64,000 nucleotides of DNA from Bacilli bacterium (GTDB taxonomy: Bacteria > Bacillota_I > Bacilli_A > RF39 > UBA660), in contig JAFUBO010000006.1 of assembly GCA_017460175.1 (NCBI GenBank), forward strand, positions 1 to 64,000, written 5' to 3'. The position numbers and the translations under genes were made by a program. The notes under the pieces were generated by a model. The model did not search any database. It was not told where the DNA came from and worked only from the letters and a program-made list of their open reading frames with translations. Below, piece after piece: positions 54,713 to 62,704 of this stretch. How positions within the stretch are numbered: position 1 is the stretch's first letter; every line of letters begins with the position of its first letter.

Positions 54713-55246
54713 ATGGAAATAATTATTCATGGAGATAAGATTAAAGTTACAGAGGCTATGAAAGATTATATTGAAGAAAAATTAGGAAGATTAAATAAAT
54801 ACCTAGAAAATAGCGATGATATTCGTGCTAATGTCATAGTTAAAGTAAAAGGACATCTTCAAACAATGGAAATTACCATACCACTAAAATCATTTATTTT
54901 AAGATCAGAGGAAACTCAAGAAGATTTCTATGCAGCAGTTGATAAAACTATTGATAAGTTAGAAAGACAAATTAGAAAGAATAAGACTAGATTAATGTCT
55001 AGAAATTCTAAACCAAGTTATGAATTCAATTTTGCTGATGTAGAAATTGAAGATGAAGAAAAAGAAGAAAACAAAATAGTAAAAAGAAAAACCATTGAAG
55101 TTAAACCAATGGATGAAGAAGAAGCAATACTTCAAATGGAACTTTTAGGACATCAATTTTATATGTATAAAGATGCTGATACTAATAAACCAGCTGTTGT
55201 ATATAAGAGAAACGATGGAAATTATGGAGTAATTGAATCTGAATAA
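54713..55246 (+). CDS. hpf: Ribosome hibernation promoting factor (long form)
   Basis: Dimerises ribosomes into inactive 100S particles in stationary phase. The 177-aa protein has the N-terminal HPF/YfiA beta-alpha domain (about 1-95, ITEAMKDYIEEKLGRLNKYL) and the C-terminal dimerisation domain (about 120-177, VKPMDEEEAILQMELLGHQFYMYKDADTNKPAVVYKRNDGNYG), linked by a charged segment. The long form is standard in Firmicutes. It precedes secA as in Bacillus. Confidence 0.95.
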   Translation: MEIIIHGDKIKVTEAMKDYIEEKLGRLNKYLENSDDIRANVIVKVKGHLQTMEITIPLKSFILRSEETQEDFYAAVDKTIDKLERQIRKNKTRLMSRNSKPSYEFNFADVEIEDEEKEENKIVKRKTIEVKPMDEEEAILQMELLGHQFYMYKDADTNKPAVVYKRNDGNYGVIESE

Positions 55247-55256
55247 TAACAAAAAG

Positions 55257-55288
55257 ACGGGAAAAACTTTATTTTCTCGTTTTTTTTT
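55257..55288 (+). terminator. Terminator between hpf and secA
   Basis: ACGGGAAAA pairs with TTTTCTCGT, then T-run. Confidence 0.85.
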
Positions 55289-55319
55289 GGTAGAATAGTA
55301 TGTTGAAGGAGATAAGGAA

Positions 55320-57812
55320 ATGAACATATTAAAAAAACTATTTGACCATGAATATAAAGAATTAAAAAGATTTACAAATATTGCAAATCAAGTAATGGAT
55401 TTAGAAGAAGAATATTCCAAATTAACAGATACTGAATTGCAAAATAAAACACAAGAATTTAAAGATAGATTAAATAATGGAGAAACACTAGATGATATCT
55501 TAGTAGAAGCTTTTGCTACTGCTAGAGAAGCATCTTGGAGAGTTATTGGAGAAAAACATTTCTATGTACAAATTCTAGGTGGTCTAGCTATACATTATGG
55601 TAATATAGCTGAAATGAAAACAGGAGAAGGAAAAACATTAACTTCAGTACTTCCAGCATATTTAAATGCTTTAACAGGAGAAGGTGTACATATTATCACT
55701 GTTAATGAATATCTTGCTTGCCGTGATGCTGAATGGATGGGAGGAATTCATAAATTCTTAGGATTAACAGTTGGTGTTAATAGAAGAGATATGAATCCGG
55801 AAGAAAAACAAGAAGCATATAACTGTGATATTTTATATTCTACTAATAATGAAATAGGCTTTGATTACTTAAGAGACAACATGGTAGTAAGAAAAGAAGA
55901 TAGAGTACAAAGAAAACTAAACTTTGCTATTATCGATGAAGTTGACTCAGTATTAATAGATGAAGCTAGAACACCATTAATTATATCTGGAGGAGAAATG
56001 GCTAATGCAAATCTTTATATACAAGCAGATCGTTATGCAAAAAGCCTAAAAGAAGATAAAGACTTTATTTATGATGAAAAAACTAAAAGCGTTAATTTAA
56101 CAGAAGCAGGAACAGATAAAGCAGAAGCAATGTTCCATGTAAATAACTTATATGATATTAACAACTCAACATTATTACATTTTATAAATCAAGCATTACG
56201 TGCAAATTATTCAATGAAAAATGATGTAGATTACGTAGTACAAGATGGGGAAGTAGTAATAGTAGATCAATTTACAGGACGTTTAATGAAGGGTAGAGCA
56301 TACTCTGATGGACTTCACCAAGCAATAGAAGCAAAAGAAGGAGTTAATATTAATCAAGAAACAAAAACCCTTGCGACTATTACATTCCAAAACTTATTCA
56401 GAATGTATAAAAAATTATCAGGTATGACTGGTACCGCTAAAACAGAAGAAGAAGAATTTAGAAATATCTATAATATGTATGTTATAGAAATACCAACTAA
56501 TAAACCAGTAATACGTATTGATGCACCAGACTTAGTATATGCAACTAAAGAAGCAAAATATAAGGCAATTATTGAATTTGTAAAAGAAAAATACGAAAAA
56601 GGACAACCAGTTCTTATTGGTACTATCGCAATTGAGACCAGTGAATTAATAAGTCACTTACTAAAACAAGCAAAAATACCACATGAAGTACTAAATGCTA
56701 AAAACCATGAAAGAGAAGCAGAAATAATTTCAAAAATCGGTCTTAATAAATCAGTAACAATCGCTACTAATATGGCTGGTCGTGGTACTGATATTAAACT
56801 ATCAGATGAGATTAGAGATTTAGGAGGACTATGTGTAGTTGGTACAGAACGTCATGAATCACGTCGTATCGATAACCAATTACGTGGTCGTTCAGGACGT
56901 CAAGGAGATCCAGGATACACTCAATTCTTTGTATCAATGAAAGATGATTTAATGGTAAGATTTGGTTCAGACAGAATTGGAACAATGATGCAATCTATGG
57001 GTCTAGGAGATCAAGCAATTCAATCTAAAACATTTACTAAATCTATTGGTACTGCTCAAAAACGTGTAGAAGGAAATAACTTTGATATACGTAAAAACTT
57101 ACTACAATATGATGATGTAATGAATAATCAAAGAGAAATTATTTATAATAAGAGAAATCAAATTTTAGATAATGAATCTATCCATGAAATGGTTTTAACT
57201 ACTTTCCGTCATCATATAGAAGATTTAGTAAAATCACACTTAGTACCTGAAGGCTATTTAACAGAAGATGATTATAAAGATATAAGAGAATTTGCTAATG
57301 AAAATCTCTTAAAAAAAGATGTTAAATTAAAAGATATTCAAAATAAATCAGTAGAAGATTTAATAGATTATCTATCTAAAGCAGTAATTAATGAATATGA
57401 AGATAAGTTAAAAGATATACCACAAGAAGTAACAGAAGAATTTGAAAAAGTAATTACTCTTCAAGTATTAGATAACTATTGGATGGAACAAATCAATACA
57501 ATGTCTCATTTAAGAGAAGGTATTCACTTAAGAGGATATGCTCAAGAAGATCCATTAAGAGCTTATACAATGGAAGGATTCGATTTATTTGATTCTATGT
57601 TGCAAAAAATAGATAAAGATGTATCAATCTTCCTATTAAAAGCAGAAATAAGACAAAACATTGAAAGAAAACCACAAGAAAAGAAATTACTAACTAATGA
57701 TACAGAAGAAAAACCAGTAAAAAAGAAACCTATTAAAAAACAAAAAATAGGTAGAAACGATCCATGTCCATGTGGCTCAGGGAAAAAATACAAACAATGT
57801 TGTGGTAAGTAG
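55320..57812 (+). CDS. secA: Preprotein translocase ATPase SecA
   Basis: Motor of the SecYEG channel. The 830-aa protein has Walker A MKTGEGKT (about residue 100), DEVDSVLIDEARTPLIISG, a second nucleotide-binding fold with MAGRGTDI and the C-terminal zinc motif CPCGSGKKYKQCCG (CxCx8CC) that binds SecB or ribosomes. B. subtilis SecA is 841 aa. prfB normally follows secA; here a mobile element begins right after the stop codon, so prfB is displaced. Confidence 0.96.
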   Translation: MNILKKLFDHEYKELKRFTNIANQVMDLEEEYSKLTDTELQNKTQEFKDRLNNGETLDDILVEAFATAREASWRVIGEKHFYVQILGGLAIHYGNIAEMKTGEGKTLTSVLPAYLNALTGEGVHIITVNEYLACRDAEWMGGIHKFLGLTVGVNRRDMNPEEKQEAYNCDILYSTNNEIGFDYLRDNMVVRKEDRVQRKLNFAIIDEVDSVLIDEARTPLIISGGEMANANLYIQADRYAKSLKEDKDFIYDEKTKSVNLTEAGTDKAEAMFHVNNLYDINNSTLLHFINQALRANYSMKNDVDYVVQDGEVVIVDQFTGRLMKGRAYSDGLHQAIEAKEGVNINQETKTLATITFQNLFRMYKKLSGMTGTAKTEEEEFRNIYNMYVIEIPTNKPVIRIDAPDLVYATKEAKYKAIIEFVKEKYEKGQPVLIGTIAIETSELISHLLKQAKIPHEVLNAKNHEREAEIISKIGLNKSVTIATNMAGRGTDIKLSDEIRDLGGLCVVGTERHESRRIDNQLRGRSGRQGDPGYTQFFVSMKDDLMVRFGSDRIGTMMQSMGLGDQAIQSKTFTKSIGTAQKRVEGNNFDIRKNLLQYDDVMNNQREIIYNKRNQILDNESIHEMVLTTFRHHIEDLVKSHLVPEGYLTEDDYKDIREFANENLLKKDVKLKDIQNKSVEDLIDYLSKAVINEYEDKLKDIPQEVTEEFEKVITLQVLDNYWMEQINTMSHLREGIHLRGYAQEDPLRAYTMEGFDLFDSMLQKIDKDVSIFLLKAEIRQNIERKPQEKKLLTNDTEEKPVKKKPIKKQKIGRNDPCPCGSGKKYKQCCGK

Positions 57813-57837
57813 TAGGAAATATAAGGGTTTACGAGGA

Positions 57838-57958
57838 TTTTGTCCACGTGAAAATTGACCGAAAATTGCCATTTGTCCACATTTTGTCCACGTAAATTTA
57901 AAATTGTGGACAACAGGACAAAAAGTGTTGTGAAATTTAGTACACGTTTTGTGGACAA
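57838..57958. repeat. TTGTCCAC repeat cluster upstream of the integrase (candidate arm-type sites)
   Basis: Three direct copies, TTTTGTCCACGT (57838-57849), ATTTGTCCACA (57871-57881) and TTTTGTCCACGT (57882-57893), and two inverted copies, ATTGTGGACAA (57903-57913) and GTGGACAA (57951-57958), lie in the 216-bp gap between secA and the integrase start. A partial inverted copy (GGACAAAA) is at 57917-57924. Such repeats beside a tyrosine recombinase gene are expected for arm-type binding sites near an attachment site, or for a repressor. The exact att core was not found because the other end is outside the window. Confidence 0.65.
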
Positions 57959-57971
57959 TTTATAAAGATAA

Positions 57972-57996
57972 ATGTCATCATTCGATGGCATTTTTT
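57972..57996 (+). terminator. Hairpin with T-run before the integrase gene
   Basis: ATGTCATC pairs with GATGGCAT, followed by TTTTTT. It can end secA read-through and would insulate the integrase. Confidence 0.75.
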
Positions 57997-58028
57997 GTTT
58001 ACCAATTTTAGAAAAGGAGAGTATAAAA

Positions 58029-59336
58029 ATGGTAAGCGTAAGAAAACGAGGAAAGGTATATGAATACCGATTTGAAACAGCTTCAGTTGATGGCACAAGG
58101 AAATGGATTACTAAATCTGGATTTCCAACAAGACAAGATGCATTAAATCAAGGTGCATTAGATTATACAGAATATTATAAGATAGGAAGAGTTAGAAGAA
58201 ATAAAGATATGTCATATTCTGATTACTTAGATTATTGGATTGATACTTATTGTAACTTTAATCTTAAATATTCAACTATTGTTACATACTTAAATATTAT
58301 TAAGCTTTACTTAAAACCTATGTTAGGAAGATATGCACTATGGCAAATTGATTCTCAAATGTTACAAGAATTTATTAATAAAATATTTGTAGAAAAGAAT
58401 TTATCTAAATGGTATTTAAAAAACATAATGAAAGTAGTTAAAGGTTCATTAAGATATGCATGTTATTCAGTTAATTTTATAAATGAAAATCCTGCTGAAA
58501 AAGTACATATTCCAAGATATGAAGTAGTATGTGGAGATCCAGCACATATATTTACACAAGAAGAAATAGAGAAAATATTAGATAGATTTAAAGATGTTCC
58601 TTATATTTATTATTCTTTTTTAACTGCATATTACACAGGTATGAGAGTATCAGAAGTATATGGATTAACTTGGGATAATATTAATTTTGAAAAAAAGACT
58701 ATAACTATTAATAAAAATATTATTAAAAAGAATAAGTATGGATTACCTAAAAGATATTGTATAAGTAAAGGACACTCTGTTGAGGTATGGAGTTATGGAA
58801 CTTGTAAAAATCCTCAAAGTCAAAGAACAATATCTATAGGAGATACATTAGTCAAAGCATTAAAAGAATATAAGAAACTTCAAGAAGAAAATAAAGAATA
58901 CTATGGCGAATCTTATCTAAAACATTATGAAAAAAGAATAATGAATGAATACACAAATAGACCTGAAATAAAAATAGTTGATGCTAAGGCAGAAATAGAA
59001 GTAGATCTACCTGAAGCTAAATTAGTATTTGTAAGAGCTAATGGGGATTTTAGAGGAACTGAATCACCAAGACATGCATTTAAAGTTATTAATTATGAAC
59101 TTGGAATACCTTGTAGATTTCATGATTTTAGAGATACTCATGCAACTAGATTAATAGAACAAGGTGCAGATATAAAAGCAGTATCAAAAAGGCTAGGACA
59201 TTCAACAATAATGACTACTTATAATATATATGTAAGGGTAACAAATAAAATGGAAACAGAAACAGTTAATAAATTTGAAGATTATGCTAATACTTTAGAT
59301 ATTCCACCTGTACAAGACATAGAATATCAAGATTAG
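58029..59336 (+). CDS. int: Tyrosine recombinase/integrase
   Basis: Site-specific recombinase of a mobile element. The 435-aa protein has an N-terminal AP2-like arm-binding region (residues 1-50, SVRKRGKVYEYRF and WITKSGFPTRQDA), a core-binding SAM-like domain (about 60-165) and a catalytic domain with Arg in TGMRVSE, HxxR in FHDFRDTH, GHS in RLGHSTIM and the nucleophile Tyr in YNIYVRV. All catalytic residues I can identify are intact. Start at 58029 follows AAGGAG; the 19-residue upstream extension overlaps the terminator hairpin. Inserted after secA, which in Bacilli is followed by prfB. Confidence 0.93.
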   Translation: MVSVRKRGKVYEYRFETASVDGTRKWITKSGFPTRQDALNQGALDYTEYYKIGRVRRNKDMSYSDYLDYWIDTYCNFNLKYSTIVTYLNIIKLYLKPMLGRYALWQIDSQMLQEFINKIFVEKNLSKWYLKNIMKVVKGSLRYACYSVNFINENPAEKVHIPRYEVVCGDPAHIFTQEEIEKILDRFKDVPYIYYSFLTAYYTGMRVSEVYGLTWDNINFEKKTITINKNIIKKNKYGLPKRYCISKGHSVEVWSYGTCKNPQSQRTISIGDTLVKALKEYKKLQEENKEYYGESYLKHYEKRIMNEYTNRPEIKIVDAKAEIEVDLPEAKLVFVRANGDFRGTESPRHAFKVINYELGIPCRFHDFRDTHATRLIEQGADIKAVSKRLGHSTIMTTYNIYVRVTNKMETETVNKFEDYANTLDIPPVQDIEYQD

Positions 59337-59355
59337 TCATTCCCTAAATAAGGAA

Positions 59356-59383
59356 TTGACAAATTTTTAAAAAGTGATAATAT
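59356..59383 (+). promoter_or_regulatory. Promoter of the leader-peptide transcript
   Basis: TTGACA (59356-59361), 16 bases, extended -10 TGA-TAATAT (TAATAT 59378-59383). Confidence 0.75.
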
Positions 59384-59428
59384 ATATAACCAATGAAAGA
59401 GGTATTCTCTAGAAATGGAGGTACAGCT

Positions 59429-59494
59429 ATGAAAAAACAATCGAAATTAGTAAATCTTTATAATGAATTATTTAGAGGTGTCGGTAGTATTTAA
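59429..59494 (+). CDS. 21-aa leader-type peptide with terminator built into its end
   Basis: An ATG after a strong GGAGGT ribosome site opens a 21-codon frame (MKKQSKLVNL...) ending in TAA. Its last five codons form the 5' arm of the terminator hairpin at 59477-59522. The promoter, ribosome site, short frame and overlapping hairpin are the arrangement of an attenuator: a ribosome translating the final codons would prevent hairpin formation and permit transcription of the downstream gene. It could instead be a small functional peptide. No homologue recognised. Confidence 0.55.
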   Translation: MKKQSKLVNLYNELFRGVGSI

Positions 59495-59522
59495 ACACTT
59501 TAATACTATTGACACCTTTTTT
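59477..59522 (+). terminator. Strong terminator/attenuator overlapping the leader ORF
   Basis: GGTGTCGGTAGTATT (59477-59491) pairs with AATACTATTGACACC (59502-59516) over 15 bp (two G-U pairs), loop of ten bases, then T6. Confidence 0.85.
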
Positions 59523-59550
59523 CGTAGTATTTAGAAGTAAGGGTGGTAAA

Positions 59551-60174
59551 ATGATTAAAGTAAAGGATGGTAAATTACAAGCTGAATTATTAGATAATAA
59601 AGGAACATTATCTAACAAAATAATTGAACAATATGATTATATTGAACTAAAAAATGATTTTGCTGAAATAGTAGATATATTATCTACAAATATGTTAGTT
59701 CATGCGATGTATCAAGAAGCATTGAAATATGAAATAACTGAAGACTTAGAGTTTAAAATCTTTATTGATGAAAATGTTAAAGATTATACAATGACCTATG
59801 ATTTTGCTACTAATTATACGTATTTTTCTAAAACTAATACTAGTCTAATCACATTAGATAGAAAGAACTATGATAGATCTATAGAAATGTGTATGATTCT
59901 TTTAAAAAAAGTGAAAGCATCTTATGATAAATTAAATGAAGTAGAAAAGTTTATAATTAAATCATTAGAATTTGATAATCCACCCGAAACTGATGAAGAA
60001 TTAATGGATAGATTAATGACATATAAAAATGGTTATTATTTATCAAAGAAAAGTGCATATATTAAAATGGCATTACAATTGAATATTAAAAATGTTGTAA
60101 AAAGAGAGAGAACAGATATAATAAAACAAGCAATGGCAGATGCTTGTATTGTTACAATTTCTGATAATAAATAA
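59551..60174 (+). CDS. Hypothetical mobile-element protein, sigma-region-4-like C terminus
   Basis: The 207-aa protein has no motif I recognise with certainty. Its N-terminal half is mixed alpha/beta. From about residue 125 (YDKLNEVEKFIIKSLEF, then ETDEELMDRLMTYKNGYYLSKKSAYIKMALQLN) it has the helix spacing of ArpU/RinA-type phage activators and sigma-70 region 4, that is, a possible DNA-binding HTH. Start at 59551 follows GGGTGG. It lies downstream of the attenuator-like leader and before the cargo operon, so it may be the element's regulator. Weak assignment. Confidence 0.55.
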   Translation: MIKVKDGKLQAELLDNKGTLSNKIIEQYDYIELKNDFAEIVDILSTNMLVHAMYQEALKYEITEDLEFKIFIDENVKDYTMTYDFATNYTYFSKTNTSLITLDRKNYDRSIEMCMILLKKVKASYDKLNEVEKFIIKSLEFDNPPETDEELMDRLMTYKNGYYLSKKSAYIKMALQLNIKNVVKRERTDIIKQAMADACIVTISDNK

Positions 60175-60176
60175 TA

Positions 60177-60229
60177 ATCGGAAATTAGTAATATTCCGTT
60201 CTTTATAGGTATAAATTTTTATACCTATT
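60177..60229 (+). repeat. Upstream copy of the 22-bp palindrome plus terminator
   Basis: A 22-bp imperfect palindrome (60177-60198: ATCGGAA...ATATTCCG) lies just after the stop codon, followed by a perfect hairpin ATAGGTATAAA/TTTATACCTAT and a T-run. The same 22-bp pattern recurs at 62509-62530 after the cargo operon. Confidence 0.8.
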
Positions 60230-60241
60230 TTTTATGCTTTA

Positions 60242-60286
60242 TTGACTAAACTAATTAGATTAGTTATAATGATAATGTAATTAGTT
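60242..60286 (+). promoter_or_regulatory. TetR promoter with internal palindrome operator
   Basis: TTGACT (60242-60247), 17 bases, TATAAT (60265-60270). A perfect inverted repeat AACTAAT-TAG-ATTAGTT (60249-60265) fills the spacer, and a further ATTAGTT lies at 60280-60286 before the ribosome site. A TetR dimer at that palindrome would block its own promoter. Confidence 0.8.
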
Positions 60287-60297
60287 AGGAGGATATT

Positions 60298-60870
60298 ATG
60301 GCAAGAAATAGTATTAGTGATGAGCTAATTATTGAAACATCTGCTAGACTTTCAAATAAAGTTGGATTAGATAATTTATCTTTAAAAATGATTGCTGAAG
60401 AATTGGATATAAAATCTCCATCTTTATATAACCATATTTCAAGTCTTGATGACATTAAAGAAAAACTAATGATTTATGGTTGGAAAGAATTGGGAGAAAA
60501 GGCAATTGATTCAGCAGTTGGTGTATCTGGTTATGATGCACTAAGAAAAATGTGTTATGCATTTTATGACTATACTACAAATAACAAAGGTGTATTTCAA
60601 GCAATGCTTTGGTATAACAAATTTAAAAGTGATGAAATGGCAAATGCAACAATAAAAATATTTGGCATATTACATAAAATATTAGAACCATTAAATATTA
60701 GTAGTAATAATGTAGAGCATATTATAAGAACTTTAAGAAGTTTTTTAGAAGGTTTTTCTTTATTGGTTAATAATAATTCATTTGGTAATCCAATATCTAT
60801 TAAAGAAAGTTTTGATTTATCATTAGATATTATTATTAATGGAATAAAATCTTTGGAAGGAGTTAAATAA
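60298..60870 (+). CDS. TetR/AcrR family transcriptional repressor
   Basis: The 190-aa protein has an N-terminal HTH (about 8-55, IIETSARLSNKVGLDNLSLKMIAEELDIKSPSLYNHISSLDDIKEKL), with the DNA-recognition helix IKSPSLYNHI, and a C-terminal WHG-type ligand domain. First gene of an operon with the GNAT and radical SAM genes (1-bp gap). The palindrome in its own promoter is the likely binding site. The ligand is unknown; operon partners suggest it senses a small molecule handled by them. Confidence 0.88.
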   Translation: MARNSISDELIIETSARLSNKVGLDNLSLKMIAEELDIKSPSLYNHISSLDDIKEKLMIYGWKELGEKAIDSAVGVSGYDALRKMCYAFYDYTTNNKGVFQAMLWYNKFKSDEMANATIKIFGILHKILEPLNISSNNVEHIIRTLRSFLEGFSLLVNNNSFGNPISIKESFDLSLDIIINGIKSLEGVK

Positions 60871-60871
60871 A

Positions 60872-61615
60872 ATGAATGAGTATATTAATTTAAATGAAAA
60901 GAATATTGATGAAGAACATATTTGTTGTGCAATTGGTGATCCTAAACATCAAGATGGTGTTGATAAAAAGAAAGAATGGATTAAAAGCAAATTAAAAGAT
61001 GGTCATGTATTTAGAAAGTTAAATGCAAGAGGTAAAATCTTTATTGAGTATGAGCCAATAGAAACTGCTTGGGTTCCTATCAATGGTAAAAACTATATGC
61101 ATATTTATTGCTTATGGGTAGCAGGTAGTTTTAAAGGAAAAGGTATTGGTAAAGAATTATTAGAATATGCTATTGAAGATGCTAAATCTAAAAAAATGAG
61201 TGGTGTTTGTACATTGGTATCACAAAAGAAAAAACCATTTATTGGAGATAAGAAATTTTTTGAACATTATGGCTTTAAAGTAGTAGATACAATCAATGAT
61301 TATGAATTAATGGCATTACAATTTGATGATAAAGAAACACCTAAGTTTAGTGATAGTTGTAGAAAAATGGAAATAGATAACAAAGATTTTACTATTTATT
61401 ATTCTAATGAATGTCCTTATGTAGAATATGAGGTTAAAGAATTATCAGATTATGCTAAAGATAAAGGTATTAAATTAAACTTCATAAAAATTGATTCATT
61501 AGAGAAAGCAAAAAATGCTCCATGTATATTTAATAACTGGGCTAATTTCTATAAAGGAAAATTTGTATCTAATACAATATTAAATGCAAATGCATTTGAG
61601 AAACTAATTAAATAG
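60872..61615 (+). CDS. GNAT acetyltransferase with YoaP-like C-terminal domain
   Basis: The 247-aa protein has a GNAT fold with acetyl-CoA motif A around residue 87-100 (YCLWVAGSFKGKGIGKELLEYA) and motif B YGFKVVDTINDYELM. Residues about 165-247 (FTIYYSNECPYVEYEVKELSDYAKDKGIKLNFIKID...) look like the thioredoxin-like YoaP C-terminal domain, with a single Cys in ECPY where thioredoxins have CxxC. Substrate unknown. It is co-transcribed with tetR upstream (1-bp gap) and the radical SAM gene (1-bp gap). Confidence 0.82.
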   Translation: MNEYINLNEKNIDEEHICCAIGDPKHQDGVDKKKEWIKSKLKDGHVFRKLNARGKIFIEYEPIETAWVPINGKNYMHIYCLWVAGSFKGKGIGKELLEYAIEDAKSKKMSGVCTLVSQKKKPFIGDKKFFEHYGFKVVDTINDYELMALQFDDKETPKFSDSCRKMEIDNKDFTIYYSNECPYVEYEVKELSDYAKDKGIKLNFIKIDSLEKAKNAPCIFNNWANFYKGKFVSNTILNANAFEKLIK

Positions 61616-61616
61616 T

Positions 61617-62504
61617 ATGGAATTTGTAAAAGCAAAAACTATACTATCAAAAGTTAAATATGGTGCTGATTGGTATGGTATAGATTATAATATGAATCTT
61701 TATAGAGGTTGCTCTCATGGATGCATATATTGTGATAGTAGAAGTAATTGCTATCATATAGATAATTTTGATGTTCCTAAAGGAAAAGAAAATGCACTAG
61801 CAATATTGGAAAACGAATTATCTAAAAAGAAAGAAAAAGGTGTTGTAGGTATTGGATCAATGTCTGACACTTATAATCCTTTTGAAAAACAATATGAACA
61901 AACAAGAGGTGCATTAAAATTATTATCTAAATATAATTTTGGAGTTTCTATTGATACAAAAAGTGATTTAATATTAAGAGATTTAGATATACTTAAAGAA
62001 ATCAATTCAAAGAACAATGTAATAATTAAATTTACAATAACAACTCCTGATGATGAATTATCAAAAGTAATAGAACCTCGTGTATGTGTTTCATCAAAAA
62101 GATTTGAAGCAATTAAAACTTTAAATGATAATGGAATATTTACAGGGATAATGATGAATCCAGTATTACCGTTTATTACTGATAATGAAGAAGATATTAT
62201 AAAGTTAGTTGCACTAGCACATGAAAGTGGAGCTAAATTTATTCAAACATATATGGGAATGACTTTAAGAGAAAATCAAAGAGATTATTATTTTGAACAA
62301 TTGGATAAACATTTTAAGGGATTAAAAGACAAATATATTAATTATTATGGAGAAAGATATAATTGTGCTGTTCCTAATTATAAATCATTATATAAAGTGT
62401 TTACTAATGAATGTGATAAATATGGAATACTTTATAATATGAAAGATATTATTAAAGCGTATAAAAAAGAAATAAAGGATAATGAACAAATATCATTATT
62501 CTAG
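61617..62504 (+). CDS. Radical SAM protein, spore photoproduct lyase-like (SPL) family
   Basis: The 295-aa protein has the iron-sulfur motif CxxxCxxC at Cys32, Cys36 and Cys39 (RGCSHGCIYCD), an SPL-type motif VGIGSMSDTYNPFEKQY, and a TIM-barrel pattern with KSDLILRDLDIL. It lacks the C-terminal cysteine typical of true spore photoproduct lyase, so it belongs to the broad SPL/Rv2578c family of unknown substrate. It starts 1 bp after the GNAT stop and has no clear ribosome site of its own, indicating translational coupling. Confidence 0.85.
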   Translation: MEFVKAKTILSKVKYGADWYGIDYNMNLYRGCSHGCIYCDSRSNCYHIDNFDVPKGKENALAILENELSKKKEKGVVGIGSMSDTYNPFEKQYEQTRGALKLLSKYNFGVSIDTKSDLILRDLDILKEINSKNNVIIKFTITTPDDELSKVIEPRVCVSSKRFEAIKTLNDNGIFTGIMMNPVLPFITDNEEDIIKLVALAHESGAKFIQTYMGMTLRENQRDYYFEQLDKHFKGLKDKYINYYGERYNCAVPNYKSLYKVFTNECDKYGILYNMKDIIKAYKKEIKDNEQISLF

Positions 62505-62508
62505 AATG

Positions 62509-62565
62509 ATCGGAAGATTAAGATATTCCGAACAAAGTGGGTAGAAATACCTGCTTTTTTTATGT
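62509..62565 (+). repeat. Downstream copy of the 22-bp palindrome plus terminator
   Basis: 62509-62530 (ATCGGAA...ATATTCCG) follows the radical SAM stop. It is followed by GTGGGTA pairing with TACCTGC and T7, a terminator. Compare 60177-60229: same 22-bp design, different terminator. Confidence 0.8.
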
Positions 62566-62649
62566 AGGAAAAATTTAGGAATAATTATTATAGTTTTTTA
62601 GGATAAAAATAGAGAATTTTTTGACATGTTTTAAATAATCAATATTCGA

Positions 62650-62675
62650 GATAATGGTATTGAACAAAGGCCGAT
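62650..62675 (+). promoter_or_regulatory. Regulatory palindrome before the HTH protein gene
   Basis: TTGACA lies at 62621-62626 and a TGAACA...TGTTCA palindrome precedes the AAAGGAG ribosome site of the gene at 62705. No good -10 at standard spacing was found, so promoter placement is uncertain. Confidence 0.4.
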
Positions 62676-62704
62676 GTTCAGTAATTTGAAAGGAGATTAA
62701 AAAC

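Noticed and set aside
57840-57850. TGTCCACGTGA resembling parS because it contains CACGTG
   Set aside because: It lacks the TGTTT/AAACA arms of parS and belongs to the TTGTCCAC repeat family near the integrase.
57972-58028. A longer integrase start at 57972 giving 19 extra residues
   Set aside because: The extension lies in a terminator hairpin and has no ribosome site, while the ATG at 58029 follows AAGGAG and matches the second integrase N terminus.
61617-62504. True spore photoproduct lyase (splB)
   Set aside because: It has the CxxxCxxC cluster, but I do not see the C-terminal catalytic Cys region of SplB and it sits in a mobile cargo operon, so only the broader SPL family is called.
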